This document shows, piece by piece, positions 43,829 through 50,380 of a stretch of DNA of 64,000 nucleotides; the stretch's first letter is position 1, and each line of letters begins with the position of its first letter. Made by a program: the position numbers and the translations under genes. The DNA comes from Ramlibacter monticola. GTDB taxonomy: Bacteria > Pseudomonadota > Gammaproteobacteria > Burkholderiales > Burkholderiaceae_C. The notes below the pieces were generated by a model, which worked only from the letters and a program-made list of their open reading frames with translations, was not told where the DNA came from and did not search any database. The stretch is taken from NCBI RefSeq assembly GCF_016722785.1, contig NZ_JAEQNE010000007.1:124001-188000 (forward strand). The letters are read 5' to 3'.

Positions 43829-45043
43829 ATGTTGCTTCCCGACTGGGCCGTCCTGAACGCGGCGATCGACTGGCTCGCCCACGGTCTATGGGATCTGTCC
43901 TGGTGGCAGGTCGTGCTCTACACCCTGGTGGCGACGCACATCACGATCGCCGGCGTGACGATCTTCCTGCACCGCGCCCAGGCCCACCGGGCCATGGACC
44001 TGCACGCGATCCCCTCCCATTTCTTCCGCTTCTGGCTGTGGCTCAGCACCGGCATGGTGACCAAGGAGTGGGTCGCCATCCACCGCAAGCACCACGCGAA
44101 GTGCGAAACGCCGGAGGACCCGCACAGCCCGCAGACGCGCGGCATCGAGACCGTGTTCTGGAAGGGCGCGGAGCTGTATCGCGCCGAGGCGAAGAACCAG
44201 GAAACCATGGCCAAGTTCGGCCACGGCACGCCCAACGACTGGATCGAGCGCAACCTGTACACCCGCTACAGCTGGCAGGGCGTGGGCCTGATGCTGATCA
44301 TCAACCTGGCCCTGTTCGGCGCGGTCGGCGCCGCGGTGTGGGCGGTGCAGATGCTCTGGATCCCCGTGAACGCCGCCGGCATCATCAACGGCATCGGCCA
44401 CTACTGGGGCTACCGCAATTTCGAGGCGCCGGACGCCAGCACGAACATCTCCCCCTGGGGGATCATCATCGGCGGCGAGGAACTGCACAACAACCACCAC
44501 ACGTACCCGACTTCGGCCAAGTTCTCGGTGAAGCCGTACGAGTTCGACATCGGCTGGGTCTACATCAGCCTGATGCGCAGGATCGGCTGGGCCACGGTCA
44601 AGAAGGTGCCGCCGAAGCTGGTGCTGGGCGACATCAAGCCGGTGGCCGACGAGAAGACGCTGGAGGCGGTGATCGCCAACCGCTACGAGGTGATGGCCCG
44701 CTACGGCCGCGAGATGCGCCTGGCCTGCAAGGCGGAGATCGCGCAGCTGAAGGCCAAGGGCCAGGACTTCGCGATGCTGAAGGCCGCCAAGCGCTGGCTG
44801 CCGCGCGACGAAGACCGCGTGCCGGCCGCCGCCCGCCAACAGCTGGCGCAGGTGCGGGCCCAGCACCCGGCGCTGGACAAGATGGCCAGCATGCGCGAGG
44901 AGCTGCGCCAGATGTGGCTCAACACCAGCCACTCGCGCGAGCAGCTCGCCGCCGACCTGCAGGCCTGGTGCCGCCGCGCGGAGGAAAGCGGGGTCGAGGC
45001 CCTGCGCCAGTTCTCGCTGAATCTGCGCGCCGCCCACGCCTGA
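43829..45043 (+). CDS. Acyl-CoA/acyl-lipid fatty acid desaturase
   Basis: A 404-residue membrane di-iron enzyme that inserts a cis double bond in fatty acyl chains, adjusting membrane fluidity. Three histidine boxes are intact: HRAQAH (48-53), HRKHH (85-89) and HNNHH (219-223). Four membrane segments fit the stearoyl-CoA desaturase type. The C-terminal 150 residues form a long helical tail. A terminator follows. Confidence 0.93.
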   Translation: MLLPDWAVLNAAIDWLAHGLWDLSWWQVVLYTLVATHITIAGVTIFLHRAQAHRAMDLHAIPSHFFRFWLWLSTGMVTKEWVAIHRKHHAKCETPEDPHSPQTRGIETVFWKGAELYRAEAKNQETMAKFGHGTPNDWIERNLYTRYSWQGVGLMLIINLALFGAVGAAVWAVQMLWIPVNAAGIINGIGHYWGYRNFEAPDASTNISPWGIIIGGEELHNNHHTYPTSAKFSVKPYEFDIGWVYISLMRRIGWATVKKVPPKLVLGDIKPVADEKTLEAVIANRYEVMARYGREMRLACKAEIAQLKAKGQDFAMLKAAKRWLPRDEDRVPAAARQQLAQVRAQHPALDKMASMREELRQMWLNTSHSREQLAADLQAWCRRAEESGVEALRQFSLNLRAAHA

Positions 45044-45065
45044 GCTTCCAAGCCCGCCACGAACG

Positions 45066-45090
45066 AAGCCCCGCCATTGCGGGGCTTTTT
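45066..45090 (+). terminator. Intrinsic terminator after the desaturase gene
   Basis: Nine-bp stem AAGCCCCGC / GCGGGGCTT around CATT, followed by TTTC. This AAGCCCCGC-type stem is reused elsewhere in the window (47861). Confidence 0.9.
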
Positions 45091-45232
45091 CGTTTCCGCC
45101 GCTGAGCAGTCTCCGGCCTACTGCGACGGTCGGGCATGTCGCACGCCGGAAGCGGCCGTCGCCGCTGGCGCGCGCGACCCGTGCACGCTGCAATGGACGG
45201 AAGCGGAAGACCCGCGGACAGGAGAATTCAGC

Positions 45233-45664
45233 ATGAAAAGATTGATCGTCATGGCGCTCGCGGCGGGCGGCCTCGCCGTCGGCTCGCTGGCGTCGGCGCA
45301 GGACCTCGGCGCCGTCATCACCAACATCCTCGGCTTCGGTTCGCCGGGCTACACCACCAGCAATCCGGCCGTGGTGGCGGGAACTGGCGTCTATGTCGAT
45401 CCGGATGGCCGGCAGGTGTACACCGTGCCCAACGGCACCGCGCGGCAGGTCTACGTCGATCCGGACGGGCGCCAGGTCTACGTGCAGCCGAACACCAACT
45501 ACGGCATCACGGGCTACGACGCCTGGGGCCGGCCGATCTACGGCAACAACGTGTACGGCAACAACGCCTACCGCAACTATGCCCAGGCCAACCGGCGCGA
45601 CCGCGACGGCGACGGCGTGATCAACCGCTACGACCGCTACCCGGACGACCCGCGCTATCGCTGA
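45233..45664 (+). CDS. Secreted protein with YVDPDGRQVY repeats and an Asp-rich tail
   Basis: A 143-residue exported protein of unknown function. A signal peptide (about 1-23, ending LASAQ) is followed by two copies of YVDPDGRQVY (about residues 54-63 and 72-81), an Asn/Tyr/Gly-rich stretch and a C-terminal DRDGDGVINRYDRYPDDP that resembles thrombospondin type-3 or EF-hand-like calcium sites. AGGAGA precedes the ATG. It is probably a periplasmic or surface protein binding Ca2+ (inference). Confidence 0.8.
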   Translation: MKRLIVMALAAGGLAVGSLASAQDLGAVITNILGFGSPGYTTSNPAVVAGTGVYVDPDGRQVYTVPNGTARQVYVDPDGRQVYVQPNTNYGITGYDAWGRPIYGNNVYGNNAYRNYAQANRRDRDGDGVINRYDRYPDDPRYR

Positions 45665-45673
45665 GCGTCCATG

Positions 45674-45686
45674 AAAAAGCCCCGCG
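45674..45686. repeat. Left half of a possible split terminator
   Basis: AAAAAGCCCCGCG is complementary over 12 bp to CGCGGGGCTTTT at 47275-47286. Both lie directly after the stop codons of the two convergent genes, and together they would make a terminator like that at 47859-47883. The RES/Xre island sits between them. Confidence 0.5.
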
Positions 45687-45695
45687 CCGCGGGCT

Positions 45696-45755
45696 AGCCG
45701 TTCTCCAAGGGAGTTGGCAAGCCCGGTCGGATAGGGCCACGATCCGCCCCAGTCA
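45696..45755 (+). repeat. Left 60-bp terminal inverted repeat of the cassette
   Basis: Pairs with 47209-47268 on the other strand at 46/60 positions without gaps. The inner 16 bases (45740-45755, CGATCCGCCCCAGTCA) are a perfect match. Confidence 0.75.
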
Positions 45756-45774
45756 ATGACTGGGGCGTTTCTTT
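45745..45774 (+). terminator. Hairpin with T-rich tail at the inner end of the left repeat
   Basis: CGCCCCAGTCA and TGACTGGGGCG are perfect 11-bp arms around one A, followed by TTTCTTT. It could stop plus-strand transcription from the upstream secreted-protein gene, replacing a disrupted terminator. Confidence 0.6.
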
Positions 45775-45867
45775 GGGTCGCTGTCCTGTTCGCCCGCGTA
45801 GAGCGCCTGCAAGGTCAAACGGTGGGGTCGCCGTAGGGCTATGCGCCCTGAATTGAGGCAGGGGCGG

Positions 45868-46515
45868 CTACTGGTCGAGGAACAGCTTGGCCCCGAGCCG
45901 GTCCAACAAAGTCATGAGGGTGCCGAGGTGGATGCCGTCCACAAAGGTCTCGTCCATCGCCTGAACCTGCAGCACCCTGCCGGCCAGCCGGGGCTCGAAG
46001 AGCATGATCGCCTGCTCCTCGTCGTGCTGTCGGGAAGTTCACGAGATCCCCTGCACGTCCGGCCGGTTCGTGTAGATCCATTGGGCGAGCTGGCGGGTGA
46101 TGGGGTACTGCGCCTTGTCGGAGTCGATCACGTCGGCCCGATCCAGCCCGAGCCGGCGCAGCCCCAAGGCGGAGAGGTCGGCCAGAACCAGGTCACCGGC
46201 AGGCTGGAAGGAACCCAGGCGCTTCTCAGTCTTGGCGCTCAGGCGAAGCAGGAACCCGATTGATGGCGAGGGCACGTCATGCAGGACGGTTTCCATAAGG
46301 GCTGCGCCCACAGTCGTGCCTGCGTAGAGAACCGGCACGATCGCACCGGCGTGCTCGAGCGGGGAGAAGCGGGCGTTGCCGTGGGGCGTGTCATTGAAGC
46401 CGGTCGGCCCGTACCGCTGCGGGTACACCCGCCACCACGCCTGCGGGGCCCAGTTGCGGGTGCCGAGATCTGCGGGGGTCAGGCTGCCATCGCGCAGGGC
46501 GTCGGCCAAGCTCAA
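45868..46515 (-). pseudogene. RES-domain toxin, interrupted by an in-frame TGA
   Basis: The RES family are NAD+-degrading toxins paired with Xre/DUF2384 antitoxins. The frame is 215 residues plus stop at 45868, the usual family size, but codon 159 is TGA (46039-46041). Reading on in the same frame gives TSRQHDEEQAIMLFEP and a normal C-terminus ending FLDQ. Arg29 (WWRVYP) and Glu75 (ALMETVL) are present; the conserved Ser would be residue 161, just after the TGA, so the truncated product lacks it. TGA most likely replaces TGG (Trp). The TTG start overlaps the antitoxin stop as TTGA. Readthrough cannot be excluded. Confidence 0.8.
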
Positions 46516-47090
46516 CCCAGGAACTCCTCGGCCTCGACGGCGTTACGGGCCGCGGCAATCACCCGCTCAGGCTCGGTGCCCAGGAGTTCTCGGGGGCGGC
46601 GCCCGCCCAGGAAGCTTGAGGTGCTCTCAAACCAGGTCGCAAGCCCTTCGTCGCTGTAGCCTGTCAGAACCTGCAGGACGCCGCCCATTGCGGCCAGCAG
46701 TCGGAAATCTTCGTCCAACGCGTAGCGGGGGAAGTAGTCCCTCCCGGCTCGACGGATGGCGAAGACGCGGCGAGCCTGCTTCCAGCGGTTGATCGTCGCA
46801 TGGGGGTTCGCGCCCAAGCCGGCGTTAGCAGCCCACTCGTTGACCGTGAGCCACTCCGACCCTTCGAACACCGCACGTCGCGCCTCGGCTTGCAGACGGG
46901 CCCTCTGGACATCGAGCGACCTCGGTGTGGCGTCTCCGAGGAAGAGCTGGACCAGTCGCTCATAGTTGTCCTGGTCGCGCCTGCGCTGCAGTTCCACGAC
47001 AGACTGCGCCAGCCCAGGAAGAACCTGCTGGAGGCTCAGTTGCTCCTGTGCGGAGAGTTCGTCGTTTAGTTCGAAGGCGACTTGGGCCAT
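46512..47090 (-). CDS. Xre/MbcA/ParS-type antitoxin with toxin-binding (DUF2384) domain
   Basis: A 192-residue antitoxin of a RES/Xre system. The central part (WLTVNEWAANAGLGANPHAT, INRWKQARRVFAI) is the DNA-binding region, and the C-terminal GYSDEGLATWFESTSSFLGG followed by RRPRELLGTEPERVI is the DUF2384 toxin-binding domain. It is longer at the N-terminus (about 60 helical residues) than Xre antitoxins. The frame is intact although the toxin frame is broken. Its upstream region holds several CTAGCAG half-sites, suggesting autoregulation. Confidence 0.82.
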   Translation of the reverse strand: MAQVAFELNDELSAQEQLSLQQVLPGLAQSVVELQRRRDQDNYERLVQLFLGDATPRSLDVQRARLQAEARRAVFEGSEWLTVNEWAANAGLGANPHATINRWKQARRVFAIRRAGRDYFPRYALDEDFRLLAAMGGVLQVLTGYSDEGLATWFESTSSFLGGRRPRELLGTEPERVIAAARNAVEAEEFLG

Positions 47091-47094
47091 GGCT

Positions 47095-47149
47095 TTAGCA
47101 GGCTGGCTATCTCTGCTAGATAAGTATATGAAACTAGCAGTTCTAGCAC
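47095..47149 (-). promoter_or_regulatory. Operator-like array upstream of the antitoxin gene
   Basis: Four half-sites related to CTAGCAG lie within 55 bp before the antitoxin ATG: TTAGCAG (47095), its inverse CTGCTAG (47113), CTAGCAG (47134) and CTAGCAC (47143). The middle two form a 7-bp inverted repeat. The AT-rich stretch between them reads TATACTTAT on the minus strand and may be the -10 region. This fits autorepression by the antitoxin or toxin-antitoxin complex. Confidence 0.55.
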
Positions 47150-47208
47150 AAGCCCATCGGTTGTGGCCCCTCGGATCGCCGTCTCACTCATGACACCAGT
47201 TCCTTCGC

Positions 47209-47268
47209 TGACTGGGGCGGATCGCGGCGCCACCAGGCGGGGATTACCAACTCTTTGGGAGAGCGGCC
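47209..47268 (-). repeat. Right 60-bp terminal inverted repeat of the cassette
   Basis: Reverse complement matches 45696-45755 at 46/60 positions; the inner 16 bases (47209-47224) are identical. Confidence 0.75.
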
Positions 47269-47274
47269 AGGAGA

Positions 47275-47286
47275 CGCGGGGCTTTT
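47275..47286. repeat. Right half of a possible split terminator
   Basis: CGCGGGGCTTTT, complementary to AAAAGCCCCGCG at 45675-45686. It lies 12 bp beyond the stop codon of the DUF3597 gene, where a minus-strand terminator would be expected. Confidence 0.5.
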
Positions 47287-47298
47287 CTTCGCAGCGCG

Positions 47299-47739
47299 TC
47301 AATCGAGCAGGTTGGCGGGCACCTTGCCGCCGTTTTCCTCGAGCTTCTTCATCACGGCCTTGTGCAGCCACATGTTCATGGCCGCCGTGTCCTGCTTGTC
47401 TCCGTGGTAGCCGAGTTCGTCGGCCAGTTCGCGCCGCTCCTGCAGCGTGCTCTCCATGCCGACCAGCTTCATCAGGTCGACGATGGAGGTGCGCCAGTTC
47501 AGCTTCTGCGCGTTGCTGGCCGCCATGCCGTCAAGGGTCTTCTCGATGTCGACCCGCTCCATCGTGGCGGCGGGTGCGGCGGGAGCCGTGCCGGCGCTTG
47601 CGGTGCCGGCCGGGGCCTGCGTCTGCGGTTGCTGGGGCGCCGAGCCGGACGGCGCGGGCTGGGGACTGGCCGGGGCCTGTGGCTGCTGCGCGCGCGCGCC
47701 GGGGAAGAGGCGGCCGAAGATCTTTCCGAGGATGCTCAT
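47299..47739 (-). CDS. DUF3597 domain-containing protein
   Basis: A 146-residue protein. A short N-terminus (MSILGKIFGRLFPGARA) is followed by a Pro/Ala/Gln/Thr-rich linker and the DUF3597 domain at about 65-146 (LDGMAASNAQKLNWRTSIVD, LMKLVGMESTLQERRELADE). The domain has a LysM/PG-binding-like helical fold in one solved structure, but its role is unknown. The start at 47739 follows a good GGAGA. Confidence 0.88.
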   Translation of the reverse strand: MSILGKIFGRLFPGARAQQPQAPASPQPAPSGSAPQQPQTQAPAGTASAGTAPAAPAATMERVDIEKTLDGMAASNAQKLNWRTSIVDLMKLVGMESTLQERRELADELGYHGDKQDTAAMNMWLHKAVMKKLEENGGKVPANLLD

Positions 47740-47858
47740 TCGTGTTCTCCGAGGGAGTGCGGGATCGCCTCCCGATCTTCGGAGGGCCCGGCCGGCCGGG
47801 CTTGTCGGAGAGGGGCGCGTGCGCAGCGGGTTGGGCGCCGGCAGGACGCGCACCAATG

Positions 47859-47883
47859 AAAAAGCCCCGCGATGCGGGGCTTT
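47859..47883 (-). terminator. Intrinsic terminator after rpmB-rpmG
   Basis: On the minus strand: stem AAAGCCCCGC / GCGGGGCTTT around a 3-nt loop with a T-run. It lies 18 bp after the rpmG stop. Confidence 0.9.
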
Positions 47884-47901
47884 CGTCGGACGCCGGCTGA
47901 A

Positions 47902-48075
47902 TTACTTCAGCTTCGTTTCCTTGTATTCGACGTGCTTGCGAGCCTTCGGGTCGAACTTCATGATCGACATCTTCTCGGGCATCGTCTTCTTGTTCTTGCT
48001 CGTGGTGTAGAAGTGGCCGGTGCCCGCGGTGGACTCCAGCTTGATCTTCTCGCGGCCGCCTTTGCTGCTTGCCAT
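47902..48075 (-). CDS. rpmG: 50S ribosomal protein L33
   Basis: A 57-residue ribosomal protein of the large subunit. The reading MASSKGGREKIKLESTAGTG followed by HFYTTSKNKKTMPEKMSIMK is the cysteine-free L33 type usual in proteobacteria. It lies directly after rpmB, the standard pairing, and ends before a strong terminator. Confidence 0.97.
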   Translation of the reverse strand: MASSKGGREKIKLESTAGTGHFYTTSKNKKTMPEKMSIMKFDPKARKHVEYKETKLK

Positions 48076-48134
48076 GGTGCTTCCTTTCAGTTGGGGGCAG
48101 AGCTAAAGATCTGTCCCCAAAGTCATTCGATTGC

Positions 48135-48368
48135 TTAAGCCTGGCCGCGCGCGCGCATGTCGGCGAGCACGGCTTCGATGCCATTCTTGTCGATCAGGCG
48201 GACTGCGGCGTTGGTGACGCGCAGGCGGACCCAGCGGTTCTCGGTCTCGACCCAGAAACGGCGGTATTGCAGGTTCGGCAGGAACCGGCGCTTGGTCTTG
48301 TTGTTGGCGTGGGAGACGTTGTTCCCCACCATCGGGCCCTTGCCCGTCACGTCGCAGACGCGTGCCAT
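48135..48368 (-). CDS. rpmB: 50S ribosomal protein L28
   Basis: A 77-residue large-subunit protein (MARVCDVTGKGPMVGNNVSH, then NRWVRLRVTNAAVRLIDKNG). No zinc cysteines, as in most proteobacteria. The ATG at 48368 is chosen over one two codons upstream because MARVC is the invariant N-terminus. rpmG follows 59 bp downstream. Confidence 0.97.
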   Translation of the reverse strand: MARVCDVTGKGPMVGNNVSHANNKTKRRFLPNLQYRRFWVETENRWVRLRVTNAAVRLIDKNGIEAVLADMRARGQA

Positions 48369-48518
48369 CAGCACTCTCCGATAACTTCAAACGGCGGTCA
48401 CTGTGCGTGAGCGCCTCACCTCGCCAGAAGGGTGGCGGTAACCCGTGATGGCCGCAAGCCCCCTTCCCAGGGGGATTTCAGCCGAGCCCGAGATTATAGC
48501 GTGGATCGGCGAAGGCCG

Positions 48519-49466
48519 TCAGTCCTGCTCCAGGAACCTCTGCGCGTCCAGCGCCGCCATGCACCCCGTGCCGGCGCTGGTGATCGCCTGCCGGTACACG
48601 TGGTCCTGCACGTCGCCGGCCGCGAACACGCCCGGCACGCTGGTCATGGTGGCGAAGCCGTTGAGGCCGCCGCGGGTGAGGATGTAGCCGTCCTTCATCT
48701 CCAGCTGGCCCTGGAAGATCTGGGTGTTGGGCGAATGGCCGATCGCGATGAAGCAGCCTTGCAGCGTCACGTCCTCGGTGGCGCCGGTCTGCAGGTCCTT
48801 CAGGCGCACGCCGGTGACGCCGGTGGCGTCGCCGAGCACCTGGTCCAGGGCCTTGAACAGCTTGAGCTCGATCTTCCCTTCCGCCACCTTCTGCATCAGC
48901 TTGTCGACCAGGATGGGTTCGGCCCGGAACTTGTCGCGGCGGTGCACCAGGAACACCTTGCTGGCGATGTTGGAGAGGTACAGCGCCTCCTCCACCGCGG
49001 TGTTGCCGCCGCCGATCACGCAGGTGACCTGGTCGCGGTAGAAGAAGCCGTCGCAGGTCGCGCAGGCGCTCACGCCCTTGCCCATGAATTCCTGTTCGGA
49101 CGGGATGCCGAGGTACTTGGCCGAGGCGCCGGTGGCGACGATGAGCGAGTCGCAGGTGTAGGTGCCGCTGTCGCCGGTGAGCGTGAAGGGGCGCTTCGAG
49201 AAGTCGACCTTGTTGATGTGGTCGAACAGGATCTCGGTCTTGAAGCGCTCGGCGTGCTCCAGGAACCGCTGCATCAGTTCGGGACCCTGCACGCCGTGCA
49301 CGTCGGCGGGCCAGTTATCGACCTCGGTGGTCGTCATCAACTGGCCACCCTGCGCGATGCCGGTGATCAGCACCGGGTCGAGGTTGGCGCGGGCCGCATA
49401 GACGGCGGCGGTGTAGCCGGCGGGGCCGGAGCCGAGGATCAGGACTTTGGCGTGCTTGCTGTTCAT
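48519..49466 (-). CDS. trxB: Thioredoxin reductase
   Basis: A 315-residue FAD enzyme that reduces thioredoxin with NADPH. The FAD motif GSGPAGYTAAVYA starts near residue 12, the redox-active CATC is at 135-138, and the NADPH motif GGGNTAVEEAL follows. The start at 49466 (MNSKHAKVLILGSGPAG) fits the family. It is divergent from the Crp/Fnr gene and a palindrome lies 15 bp before its start. Confidence 0.96.
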   Translation of the reverse strand: MNSKHAKVLILGSGPAGYTAAVYAARANLDPVLITGIAQGGQLMTTTEVDNWPADVHGVQGPELMQRFLEHAERFKTEILFDHINKVDFSKRPFTLTGDSGTYTCDSLIVATGASAKYLGIPSEQEFMGKGVSACATCDGFFYRDQVTCVIGGGNTAVEEALYLSNIASKVFLVHRRDKFRAEPILVDKLMQKVAEGKIELKLFKALDQVLGDATGVTGVRLKDLQTGATEDVTLQGCFIAIGHSPNTQIFQGQLEMKDGYILTRGGLNGFATMTSVPGVFAAGDVQDHVYRQAITSAGTGCMAALDAQRFLEQD

Positions 49467-49480
49467 GATGGAAAAACCTG

Positions 49481-49496
49481 TGTGGCAAATGCCACA
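49481..49496. promoter_or_regulatory. CRP/FNR-like palindrome TGTGG-N6-CCACA
   Basis: TGTGGCAAATGCCACA has the spacing of CRP/FNR half-sites and lies between trxB (-) and a Crp/Fnr-family gene (+). Autoregulation or control of trxB is possible. A second palindrome, ATGCGG-N5-CCGCAT, lies at 49537-49553. Confidence 0.45.
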
Positions 49497-49623
49497 TGAC
49501 GGTGTACATTTCTGCCCGGTTGGAGAAGTATCCCTGATGCGGGCATGCCGCATGCTTGCGACTTCTCAATAGCGAAGATTGTAAGAACCCATCGCCAGCC
49601 ACCGGACCGGAGGGATTTGAAAC

Positions 49624-50298
49624 ATGTCGATGCTGTCCAACCTGGAGCTGATTCGCCGGGTGCCGCTATTTGCCCTGCTGACATCGACCCAGGCGGAGGC
49701 CGTGGCTGACGCCGTGATCAAGCGCCGTTTCAAGCGCGGCGAAACCATCGTGGAGCAGGGCGAGAAGTCCAACACGCTCTACATCATCCTGACCGGGCGC
49801 GTCCGCGTGGTGACGTCGGACAAGCGCGGTCGCGAAGTGATCCTGGCAACGCTCAATCCCGGCGACTACATCGGCGAGATGAGCCTCATCGACAACGAGC
49901 CGCACTCGGCCACCTGCCGGGCGGAAGTGCAGACCGACATGCTGACCCTCGGCCGGGCCGAGTTCGCGCGCTGCCTGCCGGAGAACAGCTCGATGTCGTA
50001 CGCGATCATGAAGGGCCTGGTGCAGCGCCTGCGCCAGGCGGACCGCAAGATCGAATCGCTGGCCCTGATGGATGTGTACGGACGCGTGGCCCGCGCGCTG
50101 CTGGAATTCGCCCAGCCCGATCGCGAGGGCCTCATGACGATCCGCGAGCGCATCTCCCGCCAGGACATCGCCAAGATGGTCGGCGCCTCGCGCGAAATGG
50201 TCAGCCGGGTGATGAAGGACCTGGAAGACCGCGGCTTCATCGAGACCCGCGAGGACGGCTCCATGCTGGTGAAGGACCGCCTCACCACGCTCGGCTGA
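49624..50298 (+). CDS. Crp/Fnr-family transcriptional regulator
   Basis: A 224-residue regulator with an N-terminal cyclic-nucleotide-binding fold (about 10-125, including GDYIGEMSLIDNEPHSATCR) and a C-terminal winged helix (RISRQDIAKMVGASREMVSR near 165-185). No FNR-type cysteine cluster is seen. The recognition helix GASREMVSRVMK resembles that of E. coli CRP, so TGTGA-like sites are expected targets; one such palindrome lies upstream. Confidence 0.94.
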   Translation: MSMLSNLELIRRVPLFALLTSTQAEAVADAVIKRRFKRGETIVEQGEKSNTLYIILTGRVRVVTSDKRGREVILATLNPGDYIGEMSLIDNEPHSATCRAEVQTDMLTLGRAEFARCLPENSSMSYAIMKGLVQRLRQADRKIESLALMDVYGRVARALLEFAQPDREGLMTIRERISRQDIAKMVGASREMVSRVMKDLEDRGFIETREDGSMLVKDRLTTLG

Positions 50299-50380
50299 CG
50301 GCAACGCGCAACAACCGCCCGCCGCTCGCCCTTCGTCCTGGGGGATGTGAGTCCTCCCTGCGCTAAGCTCGCGGCTGCGC

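Larger units (their letters stand above)
45694..47270. mobile_element. Putative non-autonomous cassette carrying a RES/Xre toxin-antitoxin module
   Basis: A 1.6-kb segment bounded by long inverted repeats (45696-45755 and 47209-47268; 46 of 60 bases identical, ungapped). It contains only the RES-toxin pseudogene and its antitoxin, with no transposase or integrase. Outside the ends lie complementary halves of a terminator, and CGCGGG occurs at 45688-45693 and again at 47275-47280, which may be a target-site duplication. Composition is somewhat AT-richer than the host genes. Mobility is inferred from structure only. Confidence 0.5.

Noticed and set aside
46039..46041. Selenocysteine reading of the TGA in the toxin frame
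   Set aside because: No selenocysteine stem-loop could be recognised after the TGA, RES proteins use Trp at this column, and no selenium genes are in the window.
47066..47371. A 101-residue minus-strand frame upstream of the antitoxin
   Set aside because: Runs through the right inverted repeat and the antitoxin promoter region; composition is not coding-like and it overlaps the start of the antitoxin and the end of the DUF3597 gene.
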